A DNA stretch of 40,843 nt, from contig CAIODY010000113.1 in assembly GCA_903857255.1 (NCBI GenBank), forward strand, positions 1 through 40,843, in the 5' to 3' direction. Shown here piece by piece: positions 26,023-33,565 of this stretch. The notes under the pieces are model-generated. The model was not told where the DNA came from and ran no database searches. It saw nothing but the letters and a program-made list of their open reading frames with translations. The translations under genes were made by a program, and so were the position numbers. Position 1 is the stretch's first letter. Every line of letters starts with the position of its first letter. The DNA comes from an uncultured bacterium (GTDB taxonomy: Bacteria; Bacteroidota; Bacteroidia; Chitinophagales; CAIODY01).

Positions 26023-27957
26023 TCAATTAGTTTTTACAATTTTTTTTACTACTGATTGCGAAGTGGATGAAATTTTGACCAAATAAATTCCTGCTGTTTC
26101 GGTTGATAAATTAACGGATTGCGTTAAACCTTGAATATTGCGATAATTTTTCTGCCACACATTTCTTCCTAATAAATCAGTGATAAAAATAGAAACATCA
26201 TCATAGCCATTCATGTCTAAATCAATGATAAAATTTCCATTGTTTGGGTTTGGAAAAACATTGCTGCTAATGCTGGTTGGTGCTGTTAGAACTGTTGTTC
26301 CTGTTGCATATTGAGGGTTTCCGACTTTAAAATTAATGCCCGTTTGCGAACCAAAATCAGCATTGAAATTGGTAACAGTTGCACCGCTCAAATTCAAAAT
26401 TTTTGCTGAACCAGTGCCTTGTGTAGTATTGAAATAATTGTACAAACCATCTCCGCCTGTATCGTACACAGTGAAATTATAACAACCATCAGCAAAAGCA
26501 ATCGTATCTCTGTAAGTATGATTGGCATTGAGGTTTGCGCCATTCCGCTGCAATAAAATGTTGCCAAAAATATCTTTTACTACATAGTTTGTTTCGGTTG
26601 GGTTTTGATTGGTTTGAACTACAAAAATCATTTTATTGTTGTACACTGTTGGCAATTGAACCGCAGTGGTGTAGCTATTATCGTAAGGATAATCATCAGC
26701 TAAATTATTCACTTGCGTAATGGTTACATTAAATTGAAGTGATGATGAATCAGCAATCAGCAAATTATTCAATGCAATTTGAGTGGTTTGTTGTGGCAAT
26801 AAAAAACCATTCCAATTATAAGTTAATTGCTGTCCGCCAATCATTCCATATTGAAAAGTAAGTGTTGTAATCGTATCACTCCCATTATTTTTTATGGTTA
26901 AAGTTGGATTGCCACAAATTGGATTAATTCTGTTGTATTCAGGCTGTAAACTTGGATTGATAAGGCTTTCGATAGATGCATCATTTTTATTCACAGGTTT
27001 TTTGTATTGAAAAAATTGCGAACCAAAAACATAATTAGCACTTCCATTAGCAACAAAACTTTGCATATCAATATCAACTGTATGCAAGCTATTTGCAGTT
27101 GTTTTGAAATCATAAGAATAAGGAAACACCATACTTCCAGGGCACCAATTGCCTCTGTCATACACCCACGAGCCAGCTTGCGGATACAAACCATTAAAAC
27201 CGCAAAGTCGCCAAACCTGCTGTGAATCAACCTTTACGCTATCCCATTTCAGCAAACGATACTTGTTGCAAAATTCTGAACAGCCATCATTATTTTCATT
27301 ACCGTGTCCAGTTTGTAATAATCTTACACGTCCAATTGTTGCATTGGTATCCATCGCAATGCCCATTGGTACTAAATGATTTTCGATTGGATTGTTAGTG
27401 TTTCCATAAGTAAACGAACCATTCCAAAGCTGTGAAAAGCTAGTTTGTTGCATGGCTGGCGTTCCTTCAATCATAATAAAATCTAGTGTGAATTTATAAC
27501 CACTCACTCCTGATGTTGTACCATCGCCACCTGTAAAATTATAATCAACTTCTAATGAATCATTCATCAATGGTGCAAAATCAGTTACATCTACAAACCA
27601 AGTGTAGCTCCATGTTGAGCTAAATGAGTTGCCATAAGGTGTGATTATTCTTGCAATTTCTAAATTTTGTGATGGGTTATTTACACTGCCATGACGAAGG
27701 ATTTTTACATAATTCAAATAATCCCATTGTCCGCATTGCAAGCCATTTCCAGGTGCTTTAAAAGTTACTTGCAAAATCGCTTTGCGCCACGATTTATTCG
27801 GAAATCGTGTCCAAGTAGTATAATGATAATTGCCCGATGTAGTGATGTAATGATGCAGCACATCGTTGTGCGTTAATACATGCGTTGTATCGCCAATGCT
27901 GGCAAACAAATTTAAACTACAAAAAATTAAAATGGCGGTAAAAATATTTTTTATCAT
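26023..27957 (-). CDS. PNGase F-like secreted glycoamidase with T9SS sorting domain
   Basis: 644 aa. The signal peptide is followed by a region resembling PNGase F (peptide-N-glycosidase): GLQCGQWDYLNYVKI with Asp79, ARIITPYG, VDVTDF, GCSEFC with Glu228, and YDRGNWCPG at about 267-274. In PNGase F the corresponding Asp in EWD and Glu in GCAEWC are catalytic, so removal of N-glycans from glycoproteins is plausible. A CARDB-like region, a domain with YDTGGDGLYNY, and a C-terminal type A T9SS sorting domain (VFPNPNNGNF ... AGIYLVKI) follow, so the protein is exported across the outer membrane and probably attached or released there. ATG 27957 begins the signal peptide. Confidence 0.82.
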   Translation of the reverse strand: MIKNIFTAILIFCSLNLFASIGDTTHVLTHNDVLHHYITTSGNYHYTTWTRFPNKSWRKAILQVTFKAPGNGLQCGQWDYLNYVKILRHGSVNNPSQNLEIARIITPYGNSFSSTWSYTWFVDVTDFAPLMNDSLEVDYNFTGGDGTTSGVSGYKFTLDFIMIEGTPAMQQTSFSQLWNGSFTYGNTNNPIENHLVPMGIAMDTNATIGRVRLLQTGHGNENNDGCSEFCNKYRLLKWDSVKVDSQQVWRLCGFNGLYPQAGSWVYDRGNWCPGSMVFPYSYDFKTTANSLHTVDIDMQSFVANGSANYVFGSQFFQYKKPVNKNDASIESLINPSLQPEYNRINPICGNPTLTIKNNGSDTITTLTFQYGMIGGQQLTYNWNGFLLPQQTTQIALNNLLIADSSSLQFNVTITQVNNLADDYPYDNSYTTAVQLPTVYNNKMIFVVQTNQNPTETNYVVKDIFGNILLQRNGANLNANHTYRDTIAFADGCYNFTVYDTGGDGLYNYFNTTQGTGSAKILNLSGATVTNFNADFGSQTGINFKVGNPQYATGTTVLTAPTSISSNVFPNPNNGNFIIDLDMNGYDDVSIFITDLLGRNVWQKNYRNIQGLTQSVNLSTETAGIYLVKISSTSQSVVKKIVKTN

Positions 27958-27973
27958 AAAAAAAGAATTGCTG

Positions 27974-27981
27974 CAAATGTA
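27974..27981 (-). promoter_or_regulatory. candidate -7 box for the PNGase F-like gene
   Basis: CAAATGTA on the plus strand reads TACATTTG on the minus strand, an exact TAnnTTTG, 17 bases before the ATG at 27957. A TTG on the minus strand (27999-28001) could be the -33 element but the spacing is short. Confidence 0.4.
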
Positions 27982-28053
27982 GCAGATTGAAATTATCACA
28001 ACATCACAAAAAATAGTTAATCCCAAATTATTGAATTGTATTACTTTGTTCCA

Positions 28054-30084
28054 ATGAGTAATACGCCCAATCAATTAATAAAAGAAACCAGTCCGTATTT
28101 ATTACAACATGCTTACAACCCAGTACAGTGGCATGCTTGGAATGATGAAGCATTGCAAAAAGCAAGAGATTTAAAATGCCCAATTTTGTTGAGCATTGGT
28201 TATAGCAGTTGTCATTGGTGTCATGTGATGGAACATGAAAGTTTTGAAAACGAACAAACCGCTGCGTTGATGAATGAACATTTCATCAACATAAAAGTGG
28301 ATAGAGAAGAACGCCCCGACCTCGACCACATTTACATGAATGCCATTCAAATTCTTACTGGTAGCGGTGGATGGCCATTGAATGTTTTTTTGACGCCTGA
28401 TTTAAAACCATTTTATGGCGGCACTTATTTTCCACCCAAACCAATTCATAATCGCCCATCATGGAATGATTTGTTGTGGTATATAGCTGATGCTTTTAAA
28501 AATAAAAAAACAGAAGTGGAACAACAAGCCAATCAATTAATGGATTACATCAATAATGATGTGGTGAGTGTGTTGAAGAAAAAAAATATTGATGTGCCGA
28601 ATGAAAATGAAGAAAATATTTTTTCAGAAAATGATTTTGAAAAAATGTTTCAAGCCATGCAAATGCAATTTGATAGTATGGATGGCGGCTTTGGAGCTGC
28701 TCCCAAATTTTTAGGTACGATGAATATAGAATGGCTGCTGCATCATTTTCATTTTGCAAAAAACGAAAAAGCACTAGCCCACGTTGAATGGAGTTTGTTG
28801 AAAATGTTAAACGGTGGAATTTACGACCAACTCGGTGGCGGCATTTCGCGATATAGCACCGATGCAAAATGGTTTGCACCTCACTTTGAAAAAATGTTGT
28901 ACGATAATGCGTTGTTATTAAAAGTGATGGCACAAACATTTTCAATCACCAAAAATAATTTGTTGAAAGAAAAAGCCAAACAGATTTTGATTTGGCTGCA
29001 AAGAGAAATGCAAGATTTGAATGGCGGCTTCTATTCCGCTTTGGATGCAGACTCAGAAGGTGTTGAAGGGAAGTTTTATGTTTGGACTTATGAAGAATTG
29101 AAAACAATTTTAACCGAACAAGAATTTAAAATCGTAGAAAAAACTTACAACATTTTACCTGAAGGAAATTGGGAACACGGGTTCAATATTTTGCATCAAG
29201 TCGAAAATAATTCGAGTGAAATTTTAACATCAGCACATAAAAGACTATTTGCAGCTCGTGAAAAAAGAATTCGTCCGCAATTAGACAATAAACAACTGTT
29301 GGCTTGGAATGCTTTGCTCATCAGTGGTTTGAGCCAATGTTACAAATCTTTTGGTGATGAAGCATTTAAAAATGCAGCGTTGCAAAGTCTAAATTTTATT
29401 GAAGAAAAATTATTTCCAGAAAAAAATCCTACTAAGATTTTTCATCAATGCACACTCGGAAAGCCGCAACAGCAAGCGTTTTTAGATGATTATGCATATT
29501 TGATGCAAGCGTATTTGAGTGCTTATGAAATTTGTTTTGATGAAAATTATTTGCATTCAGCTTATTCACTTTCTCAATTTGTGCTTTCAAATTTTATAAA
29601 TGAAAATCCTCCATTTTTCTATTACACACAAAAAAATCAAACTGATGTGATTAGCCGTACGATTGAATTGTACGATGGTGCAGTGCCTTCACCCAATTCA
29701 GTTTTGTGTCGTGCATTTTTGAAATTGAGCGTAATTTTTGAAGATGAAAAATTATTTGAGATTGCAAAAAATCAATTACAAGATGTGAAAAATGCAATGG
29801 TTCAACATCCAACATCATTTGCTAATTGGGCTTGTGCTGCCTATGAATTTAAAAATGGAATTATAGAAATAATTTGTTGTGGAAATGATGCAGATGAATT
29901 CACAAATGAGATTCAGCAACATTTTTTACCTGCAACAATTTTGATGCAAAAGAAAAACTCAACAGGCATAAATGTTTTGAAGGAATATTCAACAACTGAA
30001 AATCAAATTTTTCTGTGTAAAAACAAGACTTGTTCTATGCCTCAAAAATCAACAGAAAAAATTTTACTGCTATTGTACAATTGA
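28054..30084 (+). CDS. YyaL/DUF255 (spermatogenesis-associated 20-like) thioredoxin-domain protein
   Basis: 676 aa. The N-terminal DUF255 thioredoxin-like domain contains SPYLLQHAYNPVQWHAW, the CxxC motif CHWC in SSCHWCHVMEHESFE, and VDREERPDLDHIY. The rest is an (alpha/alpha)6 barrel of the N-acylglucosamine 2-epimerase/cellobiose-epimerase superfamily (GGIYDQLGGGISRYS, FYSALDADSEG). The family is widespread and its function is unresolved. ATG 28054 is chosen as the family N-terminus starts NTPNQLIKETSPYL. It is divergent from the PNGase F-like gene with about 96 bases between starts. Confidence 0.88.
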   Translation: MSNTPNQLIKETSPYLLQHAYNPVQWHAWNDEALQKARDLKCPILLSIGYSSCHWCHVMEHESFENEQTAALMNEHFINIKVDREERPDLDHIYMNAIQILTGSGGWPLNVFLTPDLKPFYGGTYFPPKPIHNRPSWNDLLWYIADAFKNKKTEVEQQANQLMDYINNDVVSVLKKKNIDVPNENEENIFSENDFEKMFQAMQMQFDSMDGGFGAAPKFLGTMNIEWLLHHFHFAKNEKALAHVEWSLLKMLNGGIYDQLGGGISRYSTDAKWFAPHFEKMLYDNALLLKVMAQTFSITKNNLLKEKAKQILIWLQREMQDLNGGFYSALDADSEGVEGKFYVWTYEELKTILTEQEFKIVEKTYNILPEGNWEHGFNILHQVENNSSEILTSAHKRLFAAREKRIRPQLDNKQLLAWNALLISGLSQCYKSFGDEAFKNAALQSLNFIEEKLFPEKNPTKIFHQCTLGKPQQQAFLDDYAYLMQAYLSAYEICFDENYLHSAYSLSQFVLSNFINENPPFFYYTQKNQTDVISRTIELYDGAVPSPNSVLCRAFLKLSVIFEDEKLFEIAKNQLQDVKNAMVQHPTSFANWACAAYEFKNGIIEIICCGNDADEFTNEIQQHFLPATILMQKKNSTGINVLKEYSTTENQIFLCKNKTCSMPQKSTEKILLLLYN

Positions 30085-30109
30085 TTTTCATTTCTAAAAA
30101 AAAAGTGTT

Positions 30110-30117
30110 TAATTTTG
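30110..30117 (+). promoter_or_regulatory. candidate -7 box for the first Sm-like membrane protein gene
   Basis: TAATTTTG is an exact TAnnTTTG, 16 bases before ATG 30133. A -33 TTTC lies about 19 bases upstream. Tentative. Confidence 0.38.
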
Positions 30118-30132
30118 AGAAAATATAAACGC

Positions 30133-30675
30133 ATGCAAAAACTTTTTTTAAGTTCGTTATTTGCTATGCTTATTGTGTCAGAAATAAGCTTTGCACAAAG
30201 TAAAGCATTGCTTTTACAGAATAATTTTGATGGAAAGAACTTTGTTATTTCAGAAGGGAAAATGATAAAAATTTTCACAAAAAACCATTTAACTTTCGAA
30301 GGAAATTTTTCAATTATCAATGATTCAATAATTGAGTTGGATAATTTTAGAATAAATATTTCGACAATCAGTACAATTCAATGTCATAAATATTCAAAGG
30401 CTCAAACTATTGCTGGTGGTGTATTCGTAATTGGTGGCGGATTAATGGGAATAGCCTCTGTTAGCTTCTTTACATTAGCAACCAACCCTTCAAATTATTA
30501 TGTGAATGATGTTACACCAGCAGCGAATTGCCTTGCTGGAATTGGTTGCTGCTTGGGTTCGATAGGTGCCATTGCATTTGGAGCACCTTTTTTAATTGCT
30601 CAAATTTTCAGAAATGAAAAATTTAATGTTGCAAGTGATTATAGATTGAGCGTTATCTACAAAAAAAATATTTAG
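30133..30675 (+). CDS. small exported protein with beta-rich head and transmembrane hairpin (paralogue 1)
   Basis: 180 aa. A signal peptide (KLFLSSLFAMLIVSEISFAQ) is followed by a beta-rich segment of about 60 residues with the pattern LTFEGNFSIINDSIIELDN and INISTISTI, which resembles a small Sm/SH3-like barrel. Two hydrophobic segments (about 95-120 and 135-160) with Cys-rich CLAGIGCCLGS then form a likely membrane hairpin, before a short polar tail. It is clearly homologous to the next gene in layout and motifs. I do not know its function. ATG 30133 starts the signal peptide. Confidence 0.7.
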   Translation: MQKLFLSSLFAMLIVSEISFAQSKALLLQNNFDGKNFVISEGKMIKIFTKNHLTFEGNFSIINDSIIELDNFRINISTISTIQCHKYSKAQTIAGGVFVIGGGLMGIASVSFFTLATNPSNYYVNDVTPAANCLAGIGCCLGSIGAIAFGAPFLIAQIFRNEKFNVASDYRLSVIYKKNI

Positions 30676-30714
30676 CTTTAACAATCTTTTTATAACCTCT
30701 AATAAATTCTCAAA

Positions 30715-31251
30715 TTGACAAAAACCTTCTTCTTTTTATTTTCCATTTTCTTTACAAGCATTACGCTTATATCGGCTCAAAACGTAGCATTGGTGCTACA
30801 AAGTAGAAATCATGAAAATGATTTTGCTATAAGAGAAAATACAAAAATTACAGTTTATTTAAGCAATCATTTAAAAATAAGTGGAAGGCTTTTTATCAAA
30901 AATGATTCTACAATTATTGTTGATGATACGGCATTTTCAATTCGCACTATTGATTATATTTCTGCCAATAAAGTAAATCATGCACGAATTGCTACAGGAA
31001 CAACTTTATTAATTAGTGGTGCAGTAGGCATTGGAGTTGGAGCTTTGATTGCCAATGCGCCAACAACTTATTCATCTAATTCTGTATCAAGTACTTCATT
31101 AACTGAAGCTACTTGCTCATTTGCATTTTGCACTGCAGGCTGTGTTGCTGGTGTTACAGGGATTGTAATGTTGGTTTCACAACTCTTTAATCAAAAAGAA
31201 TTTGATTTGAAAAGTGGCTATTGGAGCGCATTTGTAGCGCACGAAAAATAA
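30715..31251 (+). CDS. small exported protein with beta-rich head and transmembrane hairpin (paralogue 2)
   Basis: 178 aa. Same plan as its upstream neighbour: signal peptide MTKTFFFLFSIFF... ending ISAQ, then ALVLQSRNHENDF, LKISGRLFIKNDSTIIVDD and FSIRTIDYI, and two hydrophobic segments, the second with CSFAFCTAGCVAG. The start is TTG 30715: a stop codon lies four codons upstream in frame and the signal peptide begins exactly at this TTG, so this is strong support for TTG use. The gap to the upstream gene is 39 bases. It converges with apaG with only one base between stops. Confidence 0.7.
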   Translation: MTKTFFFLFSIFFTSITLISAQNVALVLQSRNHENDFAIRENTKITVYLSNHLKISGRLFIKNDSTIIVDDTAFSIRTIDYISANKVNHARIATGTTLLISGAVGIGVGALIANAPTTYSSNSVSSTSLTEATCSFAFCTAGCVAGVTGIVMLVSQLFNQKEFDLKSGYWSAFVAHEK

Positions 31252-31252
31252 A

Positions 31253-31639
31253 TCAATTCATTCGGAATGGTGCCATCATCAAAAATTCGGGCACTACTAT
31301 TTTCATTATTTTATTATCGGCATGTCGCAACATGGTATAGCTTCCACTCATTCTGCCAATGTCGCTTCGCAAATTGCAAAACGAAGTGTATTGATGAAAT
31401 TCATGCGGCTGAATCACAGGCTGCTCGCCCACTACGCCTTCGCCATCCACTTCTCTTATTTGCCCATTGCTATCAAAAATTTCCCAATGGCGGCGCATTA
31501 ATTGAATGGTATAATCAGAATAATTTTCGATGGTAATTCGGTAAGCAAAAATATGTTCGTTGGCTGGATTATTTTGTTGAATTGGCTTGTAAAATGTTTC
31601 TACAACAACTCTCACATCATTTGTAATGGCAGAAATCAT
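31253..31639 (-). CDS. apaG: ApaG family protein
   Basis: 128 aa immunoglobulin-like fold protein. The family signatures are visible: FAYRITIENYSDYTIQLMRRHWEIFDSNGQ, VDGEGVVGEQPVIQPHEFHQYTSFC and the GSYTM strand. ApaG has been linked to cobalt resistance and to binding of nucleotides, but its exact role is uncertain. Length is normal. It is a single gene on this strand, 68 bases downstream of nth, with no obvious terminator between it and the convergent gene. Confidence 0.92.
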   Translation of the reverse strand: MISAITNDVRVVVETFYKPIQQNNPANEHIFAYRITIENYSDYTIQLMRRHWEIFDSNGQIREVDGEGVVGEQPVIQPHEFHQYTSFCNLRSDIGRMSGSYTMLRHADNKIMKIVVPEFLMMAPFRMN

Positions 31640-31707
31640 ATTGAATTAAAGGTATTGTTGATGGTTAATTTTTATCGAAATTAAAACAAAAAATTAGTGT
31701 TTGCAAA

Positions 31708-32358
31708 TTATTTTTCAACAGCGTCAATTGTGGCAAAATATTTACACCATTGTTGTAAGCCACAATCATTGCACTTTGGCGAACGAGCCAAACAAACATA
31801 TCTGCCATGTAAAATCAACCAATGATGAGCAATGTGAACTTTTTCTTTTGGAATAAATTTCATCAATTGTTGTTCAGTTTGCAATGGCGTTTTTGCATTG
31901 GTTACTAATCCTAATCGTGCTGAAACACGGAATACATGCGTATCTACAGCCATTGTTGGTTGATTGAATATTACGCTAGCAATGACGTTTGCTGTTTTTC
32001 TGCCAACACCTGGCAAGGTTTGTAAATCATCGATATCGCTGGGCACTTCGCCATTGAAATTGGTTTCTAATTTTTGCGCCATACCAATTAAATGTTTGGC
32101 TTTATTATTAGGGTAACTAATGCTTTTTATCAACGGAAATACATCGTCAAATTCTGCTTTTGCTAATTTTTTTGATGTTGGAAATTTTTTAAAAAATGCT
32201 GGTGTGGTAAGGTTTACACGTTTATCAGTACATTGCGCTGAAAGAATTACAGCCACTAAAAGTTCGTATGGATTTTCGTAATACAATTCGGTTTCGGCAT
32301 CAGGATTATGTTGCTCGAAATATTGTAAAATGTGTTTGTAACGTTCAGTTTTTGTCAT
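31708..32358 (-). CDS. nth: endonuclease III
   Basis: 216 aa DNA glycosylase/AP lyase for oxidised pyrimidines in base excision repair. The helix-hairpin-helix LPGVGRKTANVI contains the catalytic Lys, VDTHVFRVSARLGL contains the catalytic Asp, and the C-terminal CLARSPKCNDCGLQQWC (C-x6-C-x2-C-x5-C) binds the 4Fe-4S cluster. All catalytic and cluster residues are present. It follows the small gene downstream of the sigma factor by 33 bases, so co-transcription is possible. Confidence 0.96.
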   Translation of the reverse strand: MTKTERYKHILQYFEQHNPDAETELYYENPYELLVAVILSAQCTDKRVNLTTPAFFKKFPTSKKLAKAEFDDVFPLIKSISYPNNKAKHLIGMAQKLETNFNGEVPSDIDDLQTLPGVGRKTANVIASVIFNQPTMAVDTHVFRVSARLGLVTNAKTPLQTEQQLMKFIPKEKVHIAHHWLILHGRYVCLARSPKCNDCGLQQWCKYFATIDAVEK

Positions 32359-32391
32359 AGAATTTTAAGATTCAAAAACAAAACTAACAAA

Positions 32392-32625
32392 CTATTTTGC
32401 AGATGGTTGTAACTTCTTGCTGTAATTTAAAATAAAATCTTCCGCTGATTTTTTTGGTAAACATTGTGGCGCAGTTAATTGCGAATAGCCTTTTAGCAAA
32501 TCAAGATATTCGTTTTTGAAATTTTCGTCAGTATCCAATTGCTGGCGGATTTCAGCCGATTCGTTGGTTAATGTTTCATGGTAAATGAAACGTACTAAAT
32601 CATTTTGAGTGTAATTTTTTGTCAT
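32392..32625 (-). CDS. small conserved protein downstream of the ECF sigma factor
   Basis: 77 aa, mostly helical and charged (NDLVRFIYHETLTNESAEIRQQL ... NEYLDLLKGYSQLTAP). It resembles small proteins often encoded next to ECF sigma factors in Bacteroidota that may act as an anti-sigma or accessory. It has no transmembrane segment, so if it is an anti-sigma factor it would be cytoplasmic. ATG 32625 is used; in-frame TTG 32631 precedes it. The sigma gene ends 114 bases upstream. Confidence 0.65.
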   Translation of the reverse strand: MTKNYTQNDLVRFIYHETLTNESAEIRQQLDTDENFKNEYLDLLKGYSQLTAPQCLPKKSAEDFILNYSKKLQPSAK

Positions 32626-32739
32626 AAGCAAAATTGTGTTGAGTTGATTATTTAACGCCGTTGTTTTGAAAATATTTTATCGAAATAAAATTTTCTTTTA
32701 CAACCATTTCAGTAACGCCAACGCAACAAAATTATTTTG

Positions 32740-33312
32740 CTACAACACCAATTCTTTTTCTTCAATCATTTTGCGAAGATTGATTAAGGCGTATCGCATT
32801 CTGCCCAAAACAGTGTTTAAGTTGCTATCCGTTTCTTCGGCAATTTCATTGAATTTTAAACCATAATAATGGCGCATAATCACCACTTCTTTTTGCTCAT
32901 CGGGCAATTGGTCAACTAATTCTTTTATCTGCGAACAACTTTGCGATTCCATAATATTTTCTTCGCTGGTAGTGATTTCAGAAGGAATAGTTTTGAAATA
33001 ATCTTTCGTGTCGGTATTGTGCACAATGCCAATACGCTTGTTGCTTCGATACTCATCAATGCAGTAGTTTCGGGCAATTCGCATCACCCAAGGTAAAAAT
33101 TTTCCATCATCATTGTATCTGCCATTTTGCAGGCGGTCAATTACTTTGATAAACACTTCTTGAAAAATGTCATCGGCTTGGTCGTGGTCACGTACGAACA
33201 AATAAATGGAAGTGTAAATTTTTTGTTTGTGGCGGCTGAATAAAACTTCAAATGCCGCTGAATCGCCTTTGATGTAAGCTGCTATAAGCTCTTTATCACT
33301 TAATTGATGCAT
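32740..33312 (-). CDS. ECF-type RNA polymerase sigma factor
   Basis: 190 aa with sigma-70 region 2 (QADDIFQEVFIKVIDRL ... FLPWVMRIARNYCIDEYR) and region 4 (LPDEQKEVVIMRHYYGLKFNEIAEETDSNLNTVLGRMRYALINLRK), joined by a short acidic linker. It lacks region 3, as ECF sigmas do. Its regulon is not visible. It is encoded immediately opposite the large surface-protein gene, with about 250 bases between starts. It may be controlled by the small downstream protein or by other signals. Confidence 0.93.
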   Translation of the reverse strand: MHQLSDKELIAAYIKGDSAAFEVLFSRHKQKIYTSIYLFVRDHDQADDIFQEVFIKVIDRLQNGRYNDDGKFLPWVMRIARNYCIDEYRSNKRIGIVHNTDTKDYFKTIPSEITTSEENIMESQSCSQIKELVDQLPDEQKEVVIMRHYYGLKFNEIAEETDSNLNTVLGRMRYALINLRKMIEEKELVL

Positions 33313-33462
33313 GATTAATTGTTTTAGAATTAAATAATTATTTGCAAAAAGTTGAAGTGTAAAGTTTCTACTCGATAGGCTTATGCGATTATGTTTTTGT
33401 TTTGAGTTGCCAAAGGTTGAAATTTAATTTTAAAACACAAAATAAAAAATCTCTTTTTTTTG

Positions 33463-33493
33463 TTGTTGGTTTAGAATGAAATTTCTAACTTTG
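33463..33493 (+). promoter_or_regulatory. Bacteroidota-type promoter for the surface-protein gene
   Basis: TTG at 33463-33465 is followed 20 bases later by TAACTTTG (33486-33493), an exact -7 match. It lies about 73 bases upstream of ATG 33566. This is the best-spaced promoter in the window. Confidence 0.55.
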
Positions 33494-33565
33494 ATAGTTA
33501 TAAAACTATAGACATCATTTTTAAAACAAAAGTTGCATCTAACCTTAAATAAAATATTCAATAGC

